The notes beneath the pieces are model-generated. The model did not search any database. It worked only from the letters and a program-made list of their open reading frames with translations, and was not told the origin of the DNA. From Imperialibacter sp. EC-SDR9 (GTDB lineage: Bacteria > Bacteroidota > Bacteroidia > Cytophagales > Cyclobacteriaceae): a stretch of 64,000 nt of DNA. The stretch is from the NCBI RefSeq assembly GCF_902498805.1, contig NZ_LR701575.1, forward strand, positions 66,454-130,453, in the 5' to 3' direction. Shown here piece by piece: positions 8,696-17,031 of this stretch. Each line of letters begins with the position of its first letter. Position 1 is the stretch's first letter. Position numbers and translations under genes: made by a program.

Positions 8696-10473
8696 GATCC
8701 CTAGGCCAAATTTTGTTCTTAGGTGTCGCTGTGTTAGTGATTATCAGTTCGTGTGCGGAAAACCAGGATATCCCACTTCCAAAAGACTATCCGATACTGA
8801 TCACAAACGAGGCTATCAACGTAGATAGTACCGGGGTAACAATATCCGCCAGGTTAATTCCTGGGAATTCAAGCGAAATCATTGCGTTTGGCTTTCGCTG
8901 GTTCAGTGCTCATGAAACATTTGACTATCAGATCACGCCATTATCAGACGATATGATGACCTTAAGAATAGAAGGCGGCTTATCTGTCGACACAAGTTAT
9001 TCTTTTTCAGCCTATGTCAAGACCCCTCAATATGAAATCGTTTCTGAACACAAATCATTTACCAGCGCCGGTAGCCCGAAATTAGAGATTTTTGATTTCC
9101 AGCCAAAAATGGTTGATGTGGGTGACACGGTTACAATCTTCGGCAAAGGGTTTTCACCAGGTAAAACAAGTATATTCTTCCAAGGTGTATATGGTCAAAT
9201 TATACAACTAAGCTTCACTTCCATCAAGTTCATCGTCCCCAAAAGTCAGTATGTAGGGCCAACTACTTTCAAAATACTCAGCAGAGGTTCTTCCGCAGCA
9301 AGTCCTGAAAAAATCACAGTCAATGGCCATAATATCACTTCGATCTCCCCGATACGGGGAATAATTGGTGAGACAGTAATCAGCCTAACCGGGCATGGCT
9401 TTGCTGCGACCCTAGAAGAAAATATCGTCCATGTAGGTAATTCAGGAAGCGCCACAATTTTACAAGCTGATAGTAATTCGATATCCTTCATTATGCCTTA
9501 TGCAATGACACCAGGCAACGCTCCAGTATCCCTTGAAGTCAATGGCTTGACCTTTACAACAGACGAAACGATTGAGGCCGTTTCCAGATGGGGTAAGCTA
9601 AATGATTTTCCTGGTGAACCAAGGACTGGCGGCAACCTGGTTACTACCGAAGATGCTGCGTTTTATATTGGTGGATACGGCTCCGGAACTAACTCGAACT
9701 ATTTCGAAGAAGTATGGAGATATAACTCTACTAACGACGAGTGGACAAAAATGGCCAACTTCCCGGGCGATACAAGATTGGATGCAACCTCATTTGTAAT
9801 AAATGGCCTGATCTATCGGACGGCAAGGTCAGGGAATTATCGTGATTATTGGATATATTCGCCAGAGGCTAACGAATGGAAACAGTTTCCTGTCGCCGTC
9901 AATCAGTATTTTTCAACCGGCGGCTCAGGAACCTTGGTTGTAGATGATCACGCCTATATTTTAGGTGGAACGGAAAGCAATCGTTATGATATTAAAGTCT
10001 ACGATATTTCGGTCAATGAGTGGTATCTTAAAATAAACCCTCTTCCCTTCCCATTAGATAGTCGTGATGCCCTTTTCGTGGCCAGCAACAAAGGATATGC
10101 AATCCCGTTCACATTTGGCGGTTCGATGCCAAAAATGTACCTATTCGACCCCAATACATCAGACTTTGACACCACCCCTATCACAACAGTCCCTTTTCAG
10201 AAGTCCTATCAAACAAACAACCCAATTACATTTGTGGTTAATGGAGATCTTTATCTGGGAGACTATTCTGCCAACAATGAAGTGTTGATGTATCGCTATA
10301 GCTTTGCTTCCAACCTGTGGACTAGAATCGAGAATTTTCCTGGCAGGCCAGCTTATAACAAAAGCTCTTTCCAAATCGGCAACAAAGGGTATGTTGGCTT
10401 TATTGCGCCGCTGAATCCCATTTTTGGTAGCACTCTGACTGACATATGGATGTATGACATAGAAGTCAAATAA
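8692..10473 (+). CDS. IPT/TIG and Kelch-repeat surface lipoprotein
   Basis: The 593-residue protein begins with a lipoprotein signal (VLVIISSC, Cys at residue 21). A fibronectin-like N-terminal region follows. Then come two IPT/TIG immunoglobulin-like domains (PKLEIFDFQPKMVDVGDTVTIFGKGFSP and ITSISPIRGIIGETVISLTGHGF). From about residue 300 there is a Kelch-type propeller with repeats such as EEVWRYNSTNDEWTKMANFPG and DIWMYDIEVK. This arrangement is common in Bacteroidetes surface proteins that bind glycans or other macromolecules; the ligand here is unknown. Its ATG overlaps the stop of the preceding barrel-like gene, suggesting a two-protein outer-membrane complex. It ends directly against the convergent flavoprotein gene with no spacer. 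Confidence 0.8.
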   Translation: MRSLGQILFLGVAVLVIISSCAENQDIPLPKDYPILITNEAINVDSTGVTISARLIPGNSSEIIAFGFRWFSAHETFDYQITPLSDDMMTLRIEGGLSVDTSYSFSAYVKTPQYEIVSEHKSFTSAGSPKLEIFDFQPKMVDVGDTVTIFGKGFSPGKTSIFFQGVYGQIIQLSFTSIKFIVPKSQYVGPTTFKILSRGSSAASPEKITVNGHNITSISPIRGIIGETVISLTGHGFAATLEENIVHVGNSGSATILQADSNSISFIMPYAMTPGNAPVSLEVNGLTFTTDETIEAVSRWGKLNDFPGEPRTGGNLVTTEDAAFYIGGYGSGTNSNYFEEVWRYNSTNDEWTKMANFPGDTRLDATSFVINGLIYRTARSGNYRDYWIYSPEANEWKQFPVAVNQYFSTGGSGTLVVDDHAYILGGTESNRYDIKVYDISVNEWYLKINPLPFPLDSRDALFVASNKGYAIPFTFGGSMPKMYLFDPNTSDFDTTPITTVPFQKSYQTNNPITFVVNGDLYLGDYSANNEVLMYRYSFASNLWTRIENFPGRPAYNKSSFQIGNKGYVGFIAPLNPIFGSTLTDIWMYDIEVK

Positions 10474-11721
10474 TCATGCGCCAGAGGAATTGACAACACC
10501 ACGTGCGACACTCTTCGCAGCCACCCACGCCCCTGACCAGGCATTCTGGAAATTAAAGCCGCCAGTAATACCGTCAATATCAAGCACTTCACCTGCAAAA
10601 TAGAGGCCCGGAACAATTCTGCTCTCCATAGTGGCGGGGTTTACTTCATCCAGACTCACGCCTCCACAGGTAACAAATTCTTCCTTGAAGGTTGTTTTGC
10701 CATCCATATCGAATGTGCAGCGAATCAGCATCTCGCATAGTCTGTTCTTGTCTTTTTTGGATAGGTCGAGCCAGCGTCTTTCGGGCGTAACCCCTGCTCT
10801 TTCAACTATTTTTTCCCACAGGCGACCAGGCAGGCCGTACATTGGATTTCCAAAAACTACCTTTTTGGGGCTTTGCGCTGCATGTGATTCTATCTCACCC
10901 CGCAAGGCTTCTTCCTTTTTATCGCCCAACCAGTTCACCAGAAACACTGACTTATAGCCAATTTCTGCCAAATCCCGGGCGCCCCATGCCGAAAGGCGCA
11001 ATACAGCCGGGCCACTAAAGCCCCAGTGCGTGATCAGCAGCGGGCCTGTTGCCGCCAGCCCACGGCCAGCCACTTTTACTTCTGCAGATGGAACTGACAC
11101 GCCAGACAATTCTTTAAGTCCGCCTTCCGGCACGTTGAAGGTGAACAACGATGGTACTGGTGCAACTATGGTGTGCCCCAGTGCCTTGACCCAGCTAAAC
11201 CCATCTTCTTTGGGTTGCCCGCCTATGGTGACCAATACTTTATCAGCCTCAAGAACGATGGTTTCACTTTTCACAAGAAAACTGTTAGGAGCCTTTTCCA
11301 GCTCTTTTGCAGCAAAATGAGGAATGAGCTCAACATTGTACTTCTCAGCCTCCTTCAACAGGCAATCAATAACTGTCTGCGACGAATTGGTCACCGGAAA
11401 CATTCGTCCGTCTGCTTCCACTTTCAATGGTACTCCCCTTTCTTCAAACCACTTCACTGTGTCCCTGGCGTCAAACTGATCGAATACCTTTTTAAGGAAG
11501 TTACCACCTCTTGGATAGTGCTTTACAAGCTGTGAGGCATACTGGCAGTCGTGTGTCACATTGCAGCGACCGCCGCCCGACACTTTCACCTTCCCGAGCC
11601 ACTTACTGGTCTTTTCCACAACTGCGACCTTCAAGCCTGGGTTTTGAACACAGGCGTTCACCGCACCGAAAATTCCCGCCGCCCCTCCTCCTATTACTAC
11701 CAGATCGTACCTGACCGCCAT
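10474..11721 (-). CDS. NAD(P)/FAD-dependent oxidoreductase, HI0933/BaiN (YhiN) family
   Basis: The 415-residue flavoprotein has the N-terminal FAD-binding motif YDLVVIGGGAAGIFGA followed by VVEKTSKWLGKVKVSGGGRCNVTHDC, the diagnostic signature of the HI0933-like family. Near the C-terminus it has VTCGGVSLDEVNPATMESRIVPGLYFAGEVLDIDGITGGFNFQNAWSGAW in conserved blocks. Family members are predicted FAD-dependent reductases; BaiN acts on bile-acid intermediates, but most homologues lack a defined substrate. The ATG at 11721 fits the conserved start; a TTG two codons upstream adds nothing. Its stop codon abuts the stop of the Kelch lipoprotein gene. Confidence 0.92.
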   Translation of the reverse strand: MAVRYDLVVIGGGAAGIFGAVNACVQNPGLKVAVVEKTSKWLGKVKVSGGGRCNVTHDCQYASQLVKHYPRGGNFLKKVFDQFDARDTVKWFEERGVPLKVEADGRMFPVTNSSQTVIDCLLKEAEKYNVELIPHFAAKELEKAPNSFLVKSETIVLEADKVLVTIGGQPKEDGFSWVKALGHTIVAPVPSLFTFNVPEGGLKELSGVSVPSAEVKVAGRGLAATGPLLITHWGFSGPAVLRLSAWGARDLAEIGYKSVFLVNWLGDKKEEALRGEIESHAAQSPKKVVFGNPMYGLPGRLWEKIVERAGVTPERRWLDLSKKDKNRLCEMLIRCTFDMDGKTTFKEEFVTCGGVSLDEVNPATMESRIVPGLYFAGEVLDIDGITGGFNFQNAWSGAWVAAKSVARGVVNSSGA

Positions 11722-11778
11722 TTGCAAATTTCCTTGTAAGAAGGCACGAAAATACGGGATTCATTCAAACAGATAAAT

Positions 11779-11786
11779 TAGATTTG
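11779..11786 (+). promoter_or_regulatory. Putative -7 element for the nuclease gene pair
   Basis: TAGATTTG matches TAnnTTTG and is 23 bases before the ATG of the nuclease gene, in the short region shared with the divergent flavoprotein gene. A -33 element is not obvious. Confidence 0.4.
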
Positions 11787-11809
11787 TCTTTAGAGATCAA
11801 AAAGCACCA

Positions 11810-12844
11810 ATGGCTAAGAAAAAAGCACCAGCAAAAAATAGAAGTACCCGTAAATCGTCTAAAGACTCAGGAAGCAATTCGGGGCTCATACTCGGAATTG
11901 TGATGATCCTGGTAATAGGACTGGCATGGTATCTGAAAAATAATGATGGCCTGCCAGACTTTCTTCAGGCCGGGGGCAAGCAAGAACAGACTGTAGAATC
12001 CTCTAAAAAACCTTCGAATCAGGTTGAAAAAAAAGAAAGTGGCAAAAAGTCGTCAGCTCAAAAGCCTGTTAAGACGGAGCCTAAAACTGGAAAGTCATCA
12101 TCTGACAAGCCTGCTGAAGAGGTAGAAATACCCACAGACTACGACCATTACTACTACACCACCTCCTTCGACTTTGCCTGGCCAGCTTACAGCCAGGACG
12201 ACCTTATCGTGGAGCATGAGGGCTACACCCTGGCCTACGACGAGGACATTGAGCAGCCTAAGTGGGTGGCCTACCGGCTAACAGCCGAAAACATCAGTAA
12301 GAATGCGGCCCAAAGAAAGGATAACTTTCGACCAGACAAAGACGTGCGGACTGAGTCTGCAACTTTAGCCGACTATAAAGGGTCTGGGTATGACAGGGGA
12401 CATCTGGCACCAGCCGCCGATTTTAGCTGGTCGCAGTCGGCTATGGATGGCACTTTCTTTCTGAGCAACATGAGTCCTCAGGATCCCTCGTTCAATCGGG
12501 GAATTTGGAAACAGTTGGAGGAAAAGGTCAGGGATTGGGGAAAGAGAGACAAAGAGCTTTTTGTGGTGGTAGGCCCAATCGTAGAAGGTGGTGCCAAGAA
12601 AATAGGAAAGAATAAAGTGGCTGTTCCTCAAAAGTTTTACAAAATTGTGCTGGACATTTCTGAACCCGAGCTGAAGGCAATTGGTTTTGTGATGGAGAAT
12701 AAGGCCTCAACCCTTGGAATAATGGAATATACCGTGACTATTGACTCCATCGAAAAGATCACAGGGCTGGATTTCTTTCCAATGATTCCCGATGAATTAG
12801 AAAAGAAATTGGAGAGCACAATTAATAAAAACCTCTGGAAATGA
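11810..12844 (+). CDS. Membrane-anchored DNA/RNA non-specific endonuclease
   Basis: This 344-residue protein belongs to the NucA/NucB beta-beta-alpha-metal family of sugar-non-specific nucleases. A Lys-rich N-terminus (1-20) precedes one transmembrane helix (GLILGIVMILVIGLAWYL, about 25-42). A Lys/Ser/Pro-rich linker reaches to about residue 105. The catalytic domain has the DRGH motif at 195-198, with His198 the expected general base. FLSNMSPQDPSFNRGIW supplies the metal-binding Asn at 229. The topology predicts a nuclease domain outside the cytoplasm, held at the membrane, suitable for degrading extracellular nucleic acid. It overlaps the following zinc-ribbon gene by ATGA. Confidence 0.9.
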   Translation: MAKKKAPAKNRSTRKSSKDSGSNSGLILGIVMILVIGLAWYLKNNDGLPDFLQAGGKQEQTVESSKKPSNQVEKKESGKKSSAQKPVKTEPKTGKSSSDKPAEEVEIPTDYDHYYYTTSFDFAWPAYSQDDLIVEHEGYTLAYDEDIEQPKWVAYRLTAENISKNAAQRKDNFRPDKDVRTESATLADYKGSGYDRGHLAPAADFSWSQSAMDGTFFLSNMSPQDPSFNRGIWKQLEEKVRDWGKRDKELFVVVGPIVEGGAKKIGKNKVAVPQKFYKIVLDISEPELKAIGFVMENKASTLGIMEYTVTIDSIEKITGLDFFPMIPDELEKKLESTINKNLWK

Positions 12845-13554
12845 GAAGTTGGACAATGAAAAGCATGGTATTCTGCCTATTGATCATCTCATCGTATGGT
12901 GGGTGGGCTCAAACTGGTCAGGGCCGTGCCAAAGCATTGCTCGAAGAGGCCAAAGGGTATATGGCCAAAGAAGATTATCGGGCTGCTGACAAAAAATTCC
13001 GCCAGATTCTCTCTCTCAACGAAGTAGTACCTACCGAGGCGTTGTACTTTTTCGCTTTCACGCTGGAAAAAAACCACCAACTTCAAAGCAGCCGCAATTT
13101 CCTTAATAAGTACACAGACCTTACGGGCAAGTCTGGCGAGTATTTCAACGAAGCCAAAATGCTGCAAAACCGGCTTGACGTGCTGGCAAGGGAGATAGAG
13201 GCCTGTGAATATTGTGATAACGATGGCTTCAGGTTGATCACATGTAGCCAGTGCGATGGCTCGGGGCACATCGATGACAAGTGCCCGCTATGTCATGGAT
13301 TCGGAGAGATAACGTGCCACAAATGCCTTGGCGAAGGCGTTCAGATTTCCAAAAACCAGTTTGGAGAAAATGTATATAAAACATGTGATGTTTGCACTGG
13401 AAAAGGCAAAGAAACCTGCACACAATGTCGGGGTGAAAAGCATGTGGTGCAGGACTGCCCCCGTTGTAACGGGCTGGGAAGAAGTGGATCGGACGTGCTC
13501 TGCAATCACAAAGAGCACTTCATTATCCCCTCAATGACCCAAATAAAAAATTAA
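12841..13554 (+). CDS. Secreted TPR-like protein with seven DnaJ-type zinc-ribbon motifs and no J domain
   Basis: The 237-residue product has a signal peptide (SMVFCLLIISSYGGWAQ) and a helical TPR-like segment (about 30-115: ALLEEAKGYMAKEDYRAADKKF in outline). A C-terminal half follows with seven CxxC knuckles: CEYCDNDG, CSQCDGSG, CPLCHGFG, CHKCLGEG, CDVCTGKG, CTQCRGEK and CPRCNGLG. These resemble the CxxCxGxG repeats of DnaJ, but the J domain and substrate-binding domain are absent. Its ATG overlaps the stop of the membrane nuclease, so the two are made together. A role as periplasmic chaperone or scaffold for the nuclease is inference. The gene ends 6 bases from a convergent TPR lipoprotein gene. 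Confidence 0.8.
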   Translation: MRSWTMKSMVFCLLIISSYGGWAQTGQGRAKALLEEAKGYMAKEDYRAADKKFRQILSLNEVVPTEALYFFAFTLEKNHQLQSSRNFLNKYTDLTGKSGEYFNEAKMLQNRLDVLAREIEACEYCDNDGFRLITCSQCDGSGHIDDKCPLCHGFGEITCHKCLGEGVQISKNQFGENVYKTCDVCTGKGKETCTQCRGEKHVVQDCPRCNGLGRSGSDVLCNHKEHFIIPSMTQIKN

Positions 13555-13560
13555 GGCCTG

Positions 13561-14166
13561 TTATTTACAGTATTGGGAAAGAGCTTCATCTGCGTCCTTC
13601 GCTCCCAGTGATTTTGCCGTTTTAAAATCATTGCAAGCATTGTTCCCTTGCTTAAGATTGACTTTCAAAGCACCTCTGTACAAGTAAGCCTCTCCAAGGT
13701 CATTGTTAAGGCTAATGGCATTGTTGTATGCCCCCATCGCCTCTTTCATCATGCCTTGCAGGTGGTAGCTTCGCCCCAGCAGGAAATAAGCCTGTGAATT
13801 GGAGCCGTCAATTTCAACAGCTTTTCCAAAATTGAAAGCCGCATTGTCATACTGGCCGTCTCTGTAATAGTACTGACCAATGCTCAAAAGTGCCGGCACA
13901 TTCTTGCCGTCAAGTTCAAGGGTTCTTCTGAAGGACTCCAGAGCCTTATCGTACTGCCCCAGTTCCTCATAAGATCGCCCCTTGTTGTATACAGACTTTA
14001 CATGCGTCGGATTGAGTGACAGATACTGGTCGTAGGCCTCAATGGCCTCCTTGTACTGCCCCTTTTCATAAAGCAGATCGCCCTTCACCACAGCCTCGTC
14101 TTTGCACGAAACCAAACACACCATCACTATTAAAAATCCCTTGAGGAAATTTCTATTCAAACTCAT
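13561..14166 (-). CDS. TPR-repeat lipoprotein
   Basis: With the ATG at 14166 the protein has 201 residues and a lipoprotein signal (KGFLIVMVCLVSC, Cys at about residue 17). Four to five tetratricopeptide repeats follow (GDLLYEKGQYKEAIEAYDQYLSLNP, GRSYEELGQYDKALESFRRTLELD, GQYYYRDGQYDNAAFNFGKAVEID and others). The longer in-frame reading upstream lacks a signal and is not preferred. TPR lipoproteins act as periplasmic or outer-membrane protein-protein adaptors; the partner is unknown. It sits downstream of dapD on the same strand, 94 bases away. Confidence 0.85.
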   Translation of the reverse strand: MSLNRNFLKGFLIVMVCLVSCKDEAVVKGDLLYEKGQYKEAIEAYDQYLSLNPTHVKSVYNKGRSYEELGQYDKALESFRRTLELDGKNVPALLSIGQYYYRDGQYDNAAFNFGKAVEIDGSNSQAYFLLGRSYHLQGMMKEAMGAYNNAISLNNDLGEAYLYRGALKVNLKQGNNACNDFKTAKSLGAKDADEALSQYCK

Positions 14167-14260
14167 CTGACAACTTTGAGATAATAAAATTGGTCGCACC
14201 CAACCAAAATGAAGGTGCAAATAAAGTGAAAATAATTAAGTAGGCAGAATTGATTGTATA

Positions 14261-15073
14261 TTACACTGCAACGTCGTTCTCACGTAAAGCGCTATTCAGC
14301 GACGTCTTTTTATCTGTGCTTTCTTTTCTCTTTCCTATGATCAACGCACAGGGCACCTGGAACGTACCTGCCGGAAACTTCTTGGGAATTGTGCCCGGTA
14401 TCACCACCGAGCGCTCGGGCACATAACCCTTATACTCCACTGGCTCACTACCCGAAACGTCTATAATTTTAGAGCTGCCCGTCAACACAACATTGGCACC
14501 AAGCACAGCTTCTTTGCCAATCCTGATGCCCTCTACAATGATGCAACGTGAACCAATAAATGCATTGTCTTCCACGATAACCGGGGCCGCCTGAACGGGC
14601 TCAAGTACACCACCGATTCCAACGCCTCCACTCAGGTGAACGTTCTTCCCAATCTGCGCACAGCTTCCCACTGTTGCCCAGGTATCGACCATAGTTCCCT
14701 CGTCGACATAGGCTCCGATATTCACATAGCTTGGCATCATCACCACGCCTGCACTCAAGTAAGAGCCGTAGCGAGCCACGGCATTTGGCACCACCCTCAC
14801 TCCCAATTTATCGTAGCCAGTCTTTAGCTTAATCTTGTCGTGATACGAGAATGGCCCCACCTCAATGGCCTGCATTTTCATCAGAGGAAAATAGAGAATG
14901 ACCGCCTTCTTGATCCACTCGTTCACAACCCAATCGTCCCCCACTTTTTCGGCCACACGACGAATCCCTTTGTCAAGGTCATCGACAATTGTTTTGATGG
15001 CAATTGCCGTTTCCTTGTCCTGCAAAGTTGCCCGGTCGTCCCACGCATTCTCTATTAATTCTCTTAATTCCAT
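14261..15073 (-). CDS. dapD: 2,3,4,5-tetrahydropyridine-2,6-dicarboxylate N-succinyltransferase
   Basis: DapD succinylates tetrahydrodipicolinate in the succinylase branch of lysine and meso-diaminopimelate synthesis, using succinyl-CoA in the cytoplasm. The 270-residue length matches the family. The sequence shows a helical N-terminal domain ending in FPLMKMQAIEVGPFSYHDKI. The left-handed parallel beta-helix then includes VVPNAVARYGSYLSAGVVMMPSYVNIGAYVDEGTMVDTWATVGSCAQIG and GVLEPVQAAPVIVEDNAFIGSRC in blocks. The conserved tail contains KEAVLGANVVLTGSSKI and GTFQVPCALIIGKRK. It is divergent from the glycosyltransferase gene. Confidence 0.96.
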   Translation of the reverse strand: MELRELIENAWDDRATLQDKETAIAIKTIVDDLDKGIRRVAEKVGDDWVVNEWIKKAVILYFPLMKMQAIEVGPFSYHDKIKLKTGYDKLGVRVVPNAVARYGSYLSAGVVMMPSYVNIGAYVDEGTMVDTWATVGSCAQIGKNVHLSGGVGIGGVLEPVQAAPVIVEDNAFIGSRCIIVEGIRIGKEAVLGANVVLTGSSKIIDVSGSEPVEYKGYVPERSVVIPGTIPKKFPAGTFQVPCALIIGKRKESTDKKTSLNSALRENDVAV

Positions 15074-15130
15074 TCAGTAGAAATTCTATTAAATTATCTT
15101 CGGCCAAAGGAATCGGATTTCCTTAGCGCC

Positions 15131-16246
15131 ATGTTAAAAAAACAAATTGTGATTGGTTCGGTATTGAAACCTGTGGATGACATACGTCACTATCACAAGC
15201 TTGCCCTATCAATGACGAAAACAAATAAATATGGTTTTAATATCATAGGATTCAATTCGAAAAATCACTCAGCACATCCCGATATTATATTTACCCCTCT
15301 CTTTTACTTCAAAAGAATCTCATTTGGGAGACTTTTTGCTCCCGCCAGGTTCTTCCTAAAGTTAGTTAAATTAAAGCCTGAACTAATCATAGTTAATTCA
15401 TCTGAATTTCTGATTGTTAGTTGTCTATACCAAATAATATTTGGCACCCGGATTGTGTATGATATTCAGGAAAATTACCAACTGAACATCAAATACCTTT
15501 CCCCTCTTCCCTCCTTTCTAAAACCTCTTGCAGCCGCATGGGTCAGACTGTCTGAAACAATGAGCGCTCCTTTCATTTCTCATTTTATCCTGGCAGAAAA
15601 CAGTTACACTGCCCTTCCTTTTATCGGCACCCGGTGGACCGTTCTTCAAAACAAAGCACTGCCCCTTGCAGTCCGCACCGCCCGAAAAGCAAACCTCAAC
15701 GCTCCCGTATTTCTCGTGACTGGCACGCTGTCTCTCACCTATGGGGTTCGGGAAGCCATCGATGCTTTTATGAAAATTCACGAAACGATTCCCGGAAGCC
15801 AACTCCACCTTTGTGGCAAAGTACCCGACAAAAAGTCGATTCGATATATCAGTGAAACGATAGACAATTACCCCTCCATCAAGCTGATTGGAGGCGCTGA
15901 TGGGGTGCCTTACGAAACTATACAATCTGCCATTGCTCGAGCCGACTTTGGGTTGGTGTTTTATCCCGACAACCCAGCCATCAGCGAATGTTTTCCTACC
16001 AAGATTTGGGAGTACATGTCTTATCGGCTGCCGATGATCATTCAAGAAGAAAGGATGTGGACCAACTACTGCCTGGAAAAAAAAGCTGCAGTTATTTTTA
16101 AACCCGGGCAAGCTCCGACTGGCGAACCATTGTCCATACTTTATGGCACCTTCTACCCTGCTTCTATCGACTACGGCGACATCTACTGGACAGGTGAGGA
16201 ACAAAAACTTATCCAGTTGATTAACACCCTTGTGTCGGATCAGTAG
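15131..16246 (+). CDS. Glycosyltransferase, GT4-like (GT-B fold)
   Basis: This 371-residue cytoplasmic or membrane-associated enzyme probably transfers a sugar during cell-surface glycan assembly. The N-terminal half has the acceptor-side pattern (LKPELIIVNSSEFLIV, FGTRIVYDIQENY). The C-terminal donor-binding half starts with VFLVTGTLSLTYGVREAIDAF and contains the EX7E motif ECFPTKIWEYM, typical of retaining GT4-type enzymes. No signal peptide is present. It is a lone gene rather than part of a polysaccharide cluster, so donor and acceptor cannot be inferred. Its A+T content is higher in the first 450 bases than in the rest. Confidence 0.82.
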   Translation: MLKKQIVIGSVLKPVDDIRHYHKLALSMTKTNKYGFNIIGFNSKNHSAHPDIIFTPLFYFKRISFGRLFAPARFFLKLVKLKPELIIVNSSEFLIVSCLYQIIFGTRIVYDIQENYQLNIKYLSPLPSFLKPLAAAWVRLSETMSAPFISHFILAENSYTALPFIGTRWTVLQNKALPLAVRTARKANLNAPVFLVTGTLSLTYGVREAIDAFMKIHETIPGSQLHLCGKVPDKKSIRYISETIDNYPSIKLIGGADGVPYETIQSAIARADFGLVFYPDNPAISECFPTKIWEYMSYRLPMIIQEERMWTNYCLEKKAAVIFKPGQAPTGEPLSILYGTFYPASIDYGDIYWTGEEQKLIQLINTLVSDQ

Positions 16247-16315
16247 CCACCTGTTCAGGTCTGTTTGATCGAGGTGTGAACATCTCCTGCTGTTTTTGTG
16301 TTATACCATCGATTG

Positions 16316-16370
16316 AAAAATATTTTTAGATAACTCTAAAATATTTTTACCTTTGGGGAAAAATATTTTG
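16316..16370 (+). promoter_or_regulatory. Operator/promoter region of the metal operon: three AT palindromes
   Basis: Three copies of AAAATATTTT (16317-16326, 16338-16347, 16360-16369) are spaced 21 and 22 bases apart, about two helical turns, so they lie on one face of the DNA. Between the first two lies TTTTAGA-TAAC-TCTAAAA (16324-16341), a 7-bp-arm inverted repeat like a DtxR/MntR half-site pair. A promoter-like TACCTTTG (16348-16355, TAnnTTTG) is embedded between copies two and three, and the last copy ends 3 bases before the regulator's ATG. Binding here should block transcription of the whole operon, including the regulator itself. Confidence 0.6.
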
Positions 16371-16372
16371 TA

Positions 16373-17029
16373 ATGCTAAGCTTTGCCGAAGAAAACTACC
16401 TGAAAGCCATATTTCATTTGTCTGACAGCGGTGCTACTGAGGTGTCTACCAATGCTATTTCTGACCACATGAGCACGAAGCCTGCGTCGGTCAGCGACAT
16501 GATCAGGAAGCTGGACGAAAAAGGGATGGTGACTTACAAAAAGTACTATGGAGTCAACATTTCCAAGAAAGGAAAAATGATGGCCTTGCAGGTCATTCGC
16601 AAGCACAGGCTTTGGGAAGTGTTTCTGGTTGATAAATTAAAATTCAATTGGGATGAGGTGCATGAAGTGGCCGAACAGCTGGAACACATCAGATCCGGTC
16701 TCCTTATCCAGCGCCTGGACGAATTCCTCGACTACCCTAAAGTAGATCCTCATGGCGACCCTATTCCTGACGAAAACGGTGACATGGCCGTTGCAAAAAA
16801 AACACCTCTGGACAAAGTTGAGGTGGGAGTCAAAGGAAAAATTGTTGCGGTGAACGACGAAGGCTCTTCCTTTTTACAATACCTCGATAAAATCGGCATT
16901 TACCTCGGTGCCAAGCTGGAAGTAACTGAGCGAGTCGACTTTGATGGTTCAATGGAGATACTAATAGATAATAAGCAAAAGGTATTTATTTCCAGAGAGG
17001 TATCACAAAACATTTTGATCACAGATTAA
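16373..17029 (+). CDS. DtxR/MntR-family metal-dependent transcriptional repressor
   Basis: The 218-residue regulator has an N-terminal winged helix (AEENYLKAIFHLSD, STKPASVSDMIRKLDEKGMVTYKKYYG) and a metal-binding dimerisation domain (ALQVIRKHRLWEVFLVDKL, VHEVAEQLEHI). The expected ligands His78, Glu101, Glu104 and His105 are present. A C-terminal FeoA/SH3-like domain occupies about 153-216. Proteins of this family bind Mn or Fe and then repress metal-import genes. It is the first gene of the operon, two bases before the binding-lipoprotein gene, and sits behind a palindrome array that is probably its own operator. Mn versus Fe specificity cannot be decided from sequence. Confidence 0.92.
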   Translation: MLSFAEENYLKAIFHLSDSGATEVSTNAISDHMSTKPASVSDMIRKLDEKGMVTYKKYYGVNISKKGKMMALQVIRKHRLWEVFLVDKLKFNWDEVHEVAEQLEHIRSGLLIQRLDEFLDYPKVDPHGDPIPDENGDMAVAKKTPLDKVEVGVKGKIVAVNDEGSSFLQYLDKIGIYLGAKLEVTERVDFDGSMEILIDNKQKVFISREVSQNILITD

Positions 17030-17031
17030 AT

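Noticed and set aside
15518-16204. 228-codon minus-strand frame opposite the glycosyltransferase
   Set aside because: No recognisable motif, and the plus-strand frame has the EX7E glycosyltransferase signature.
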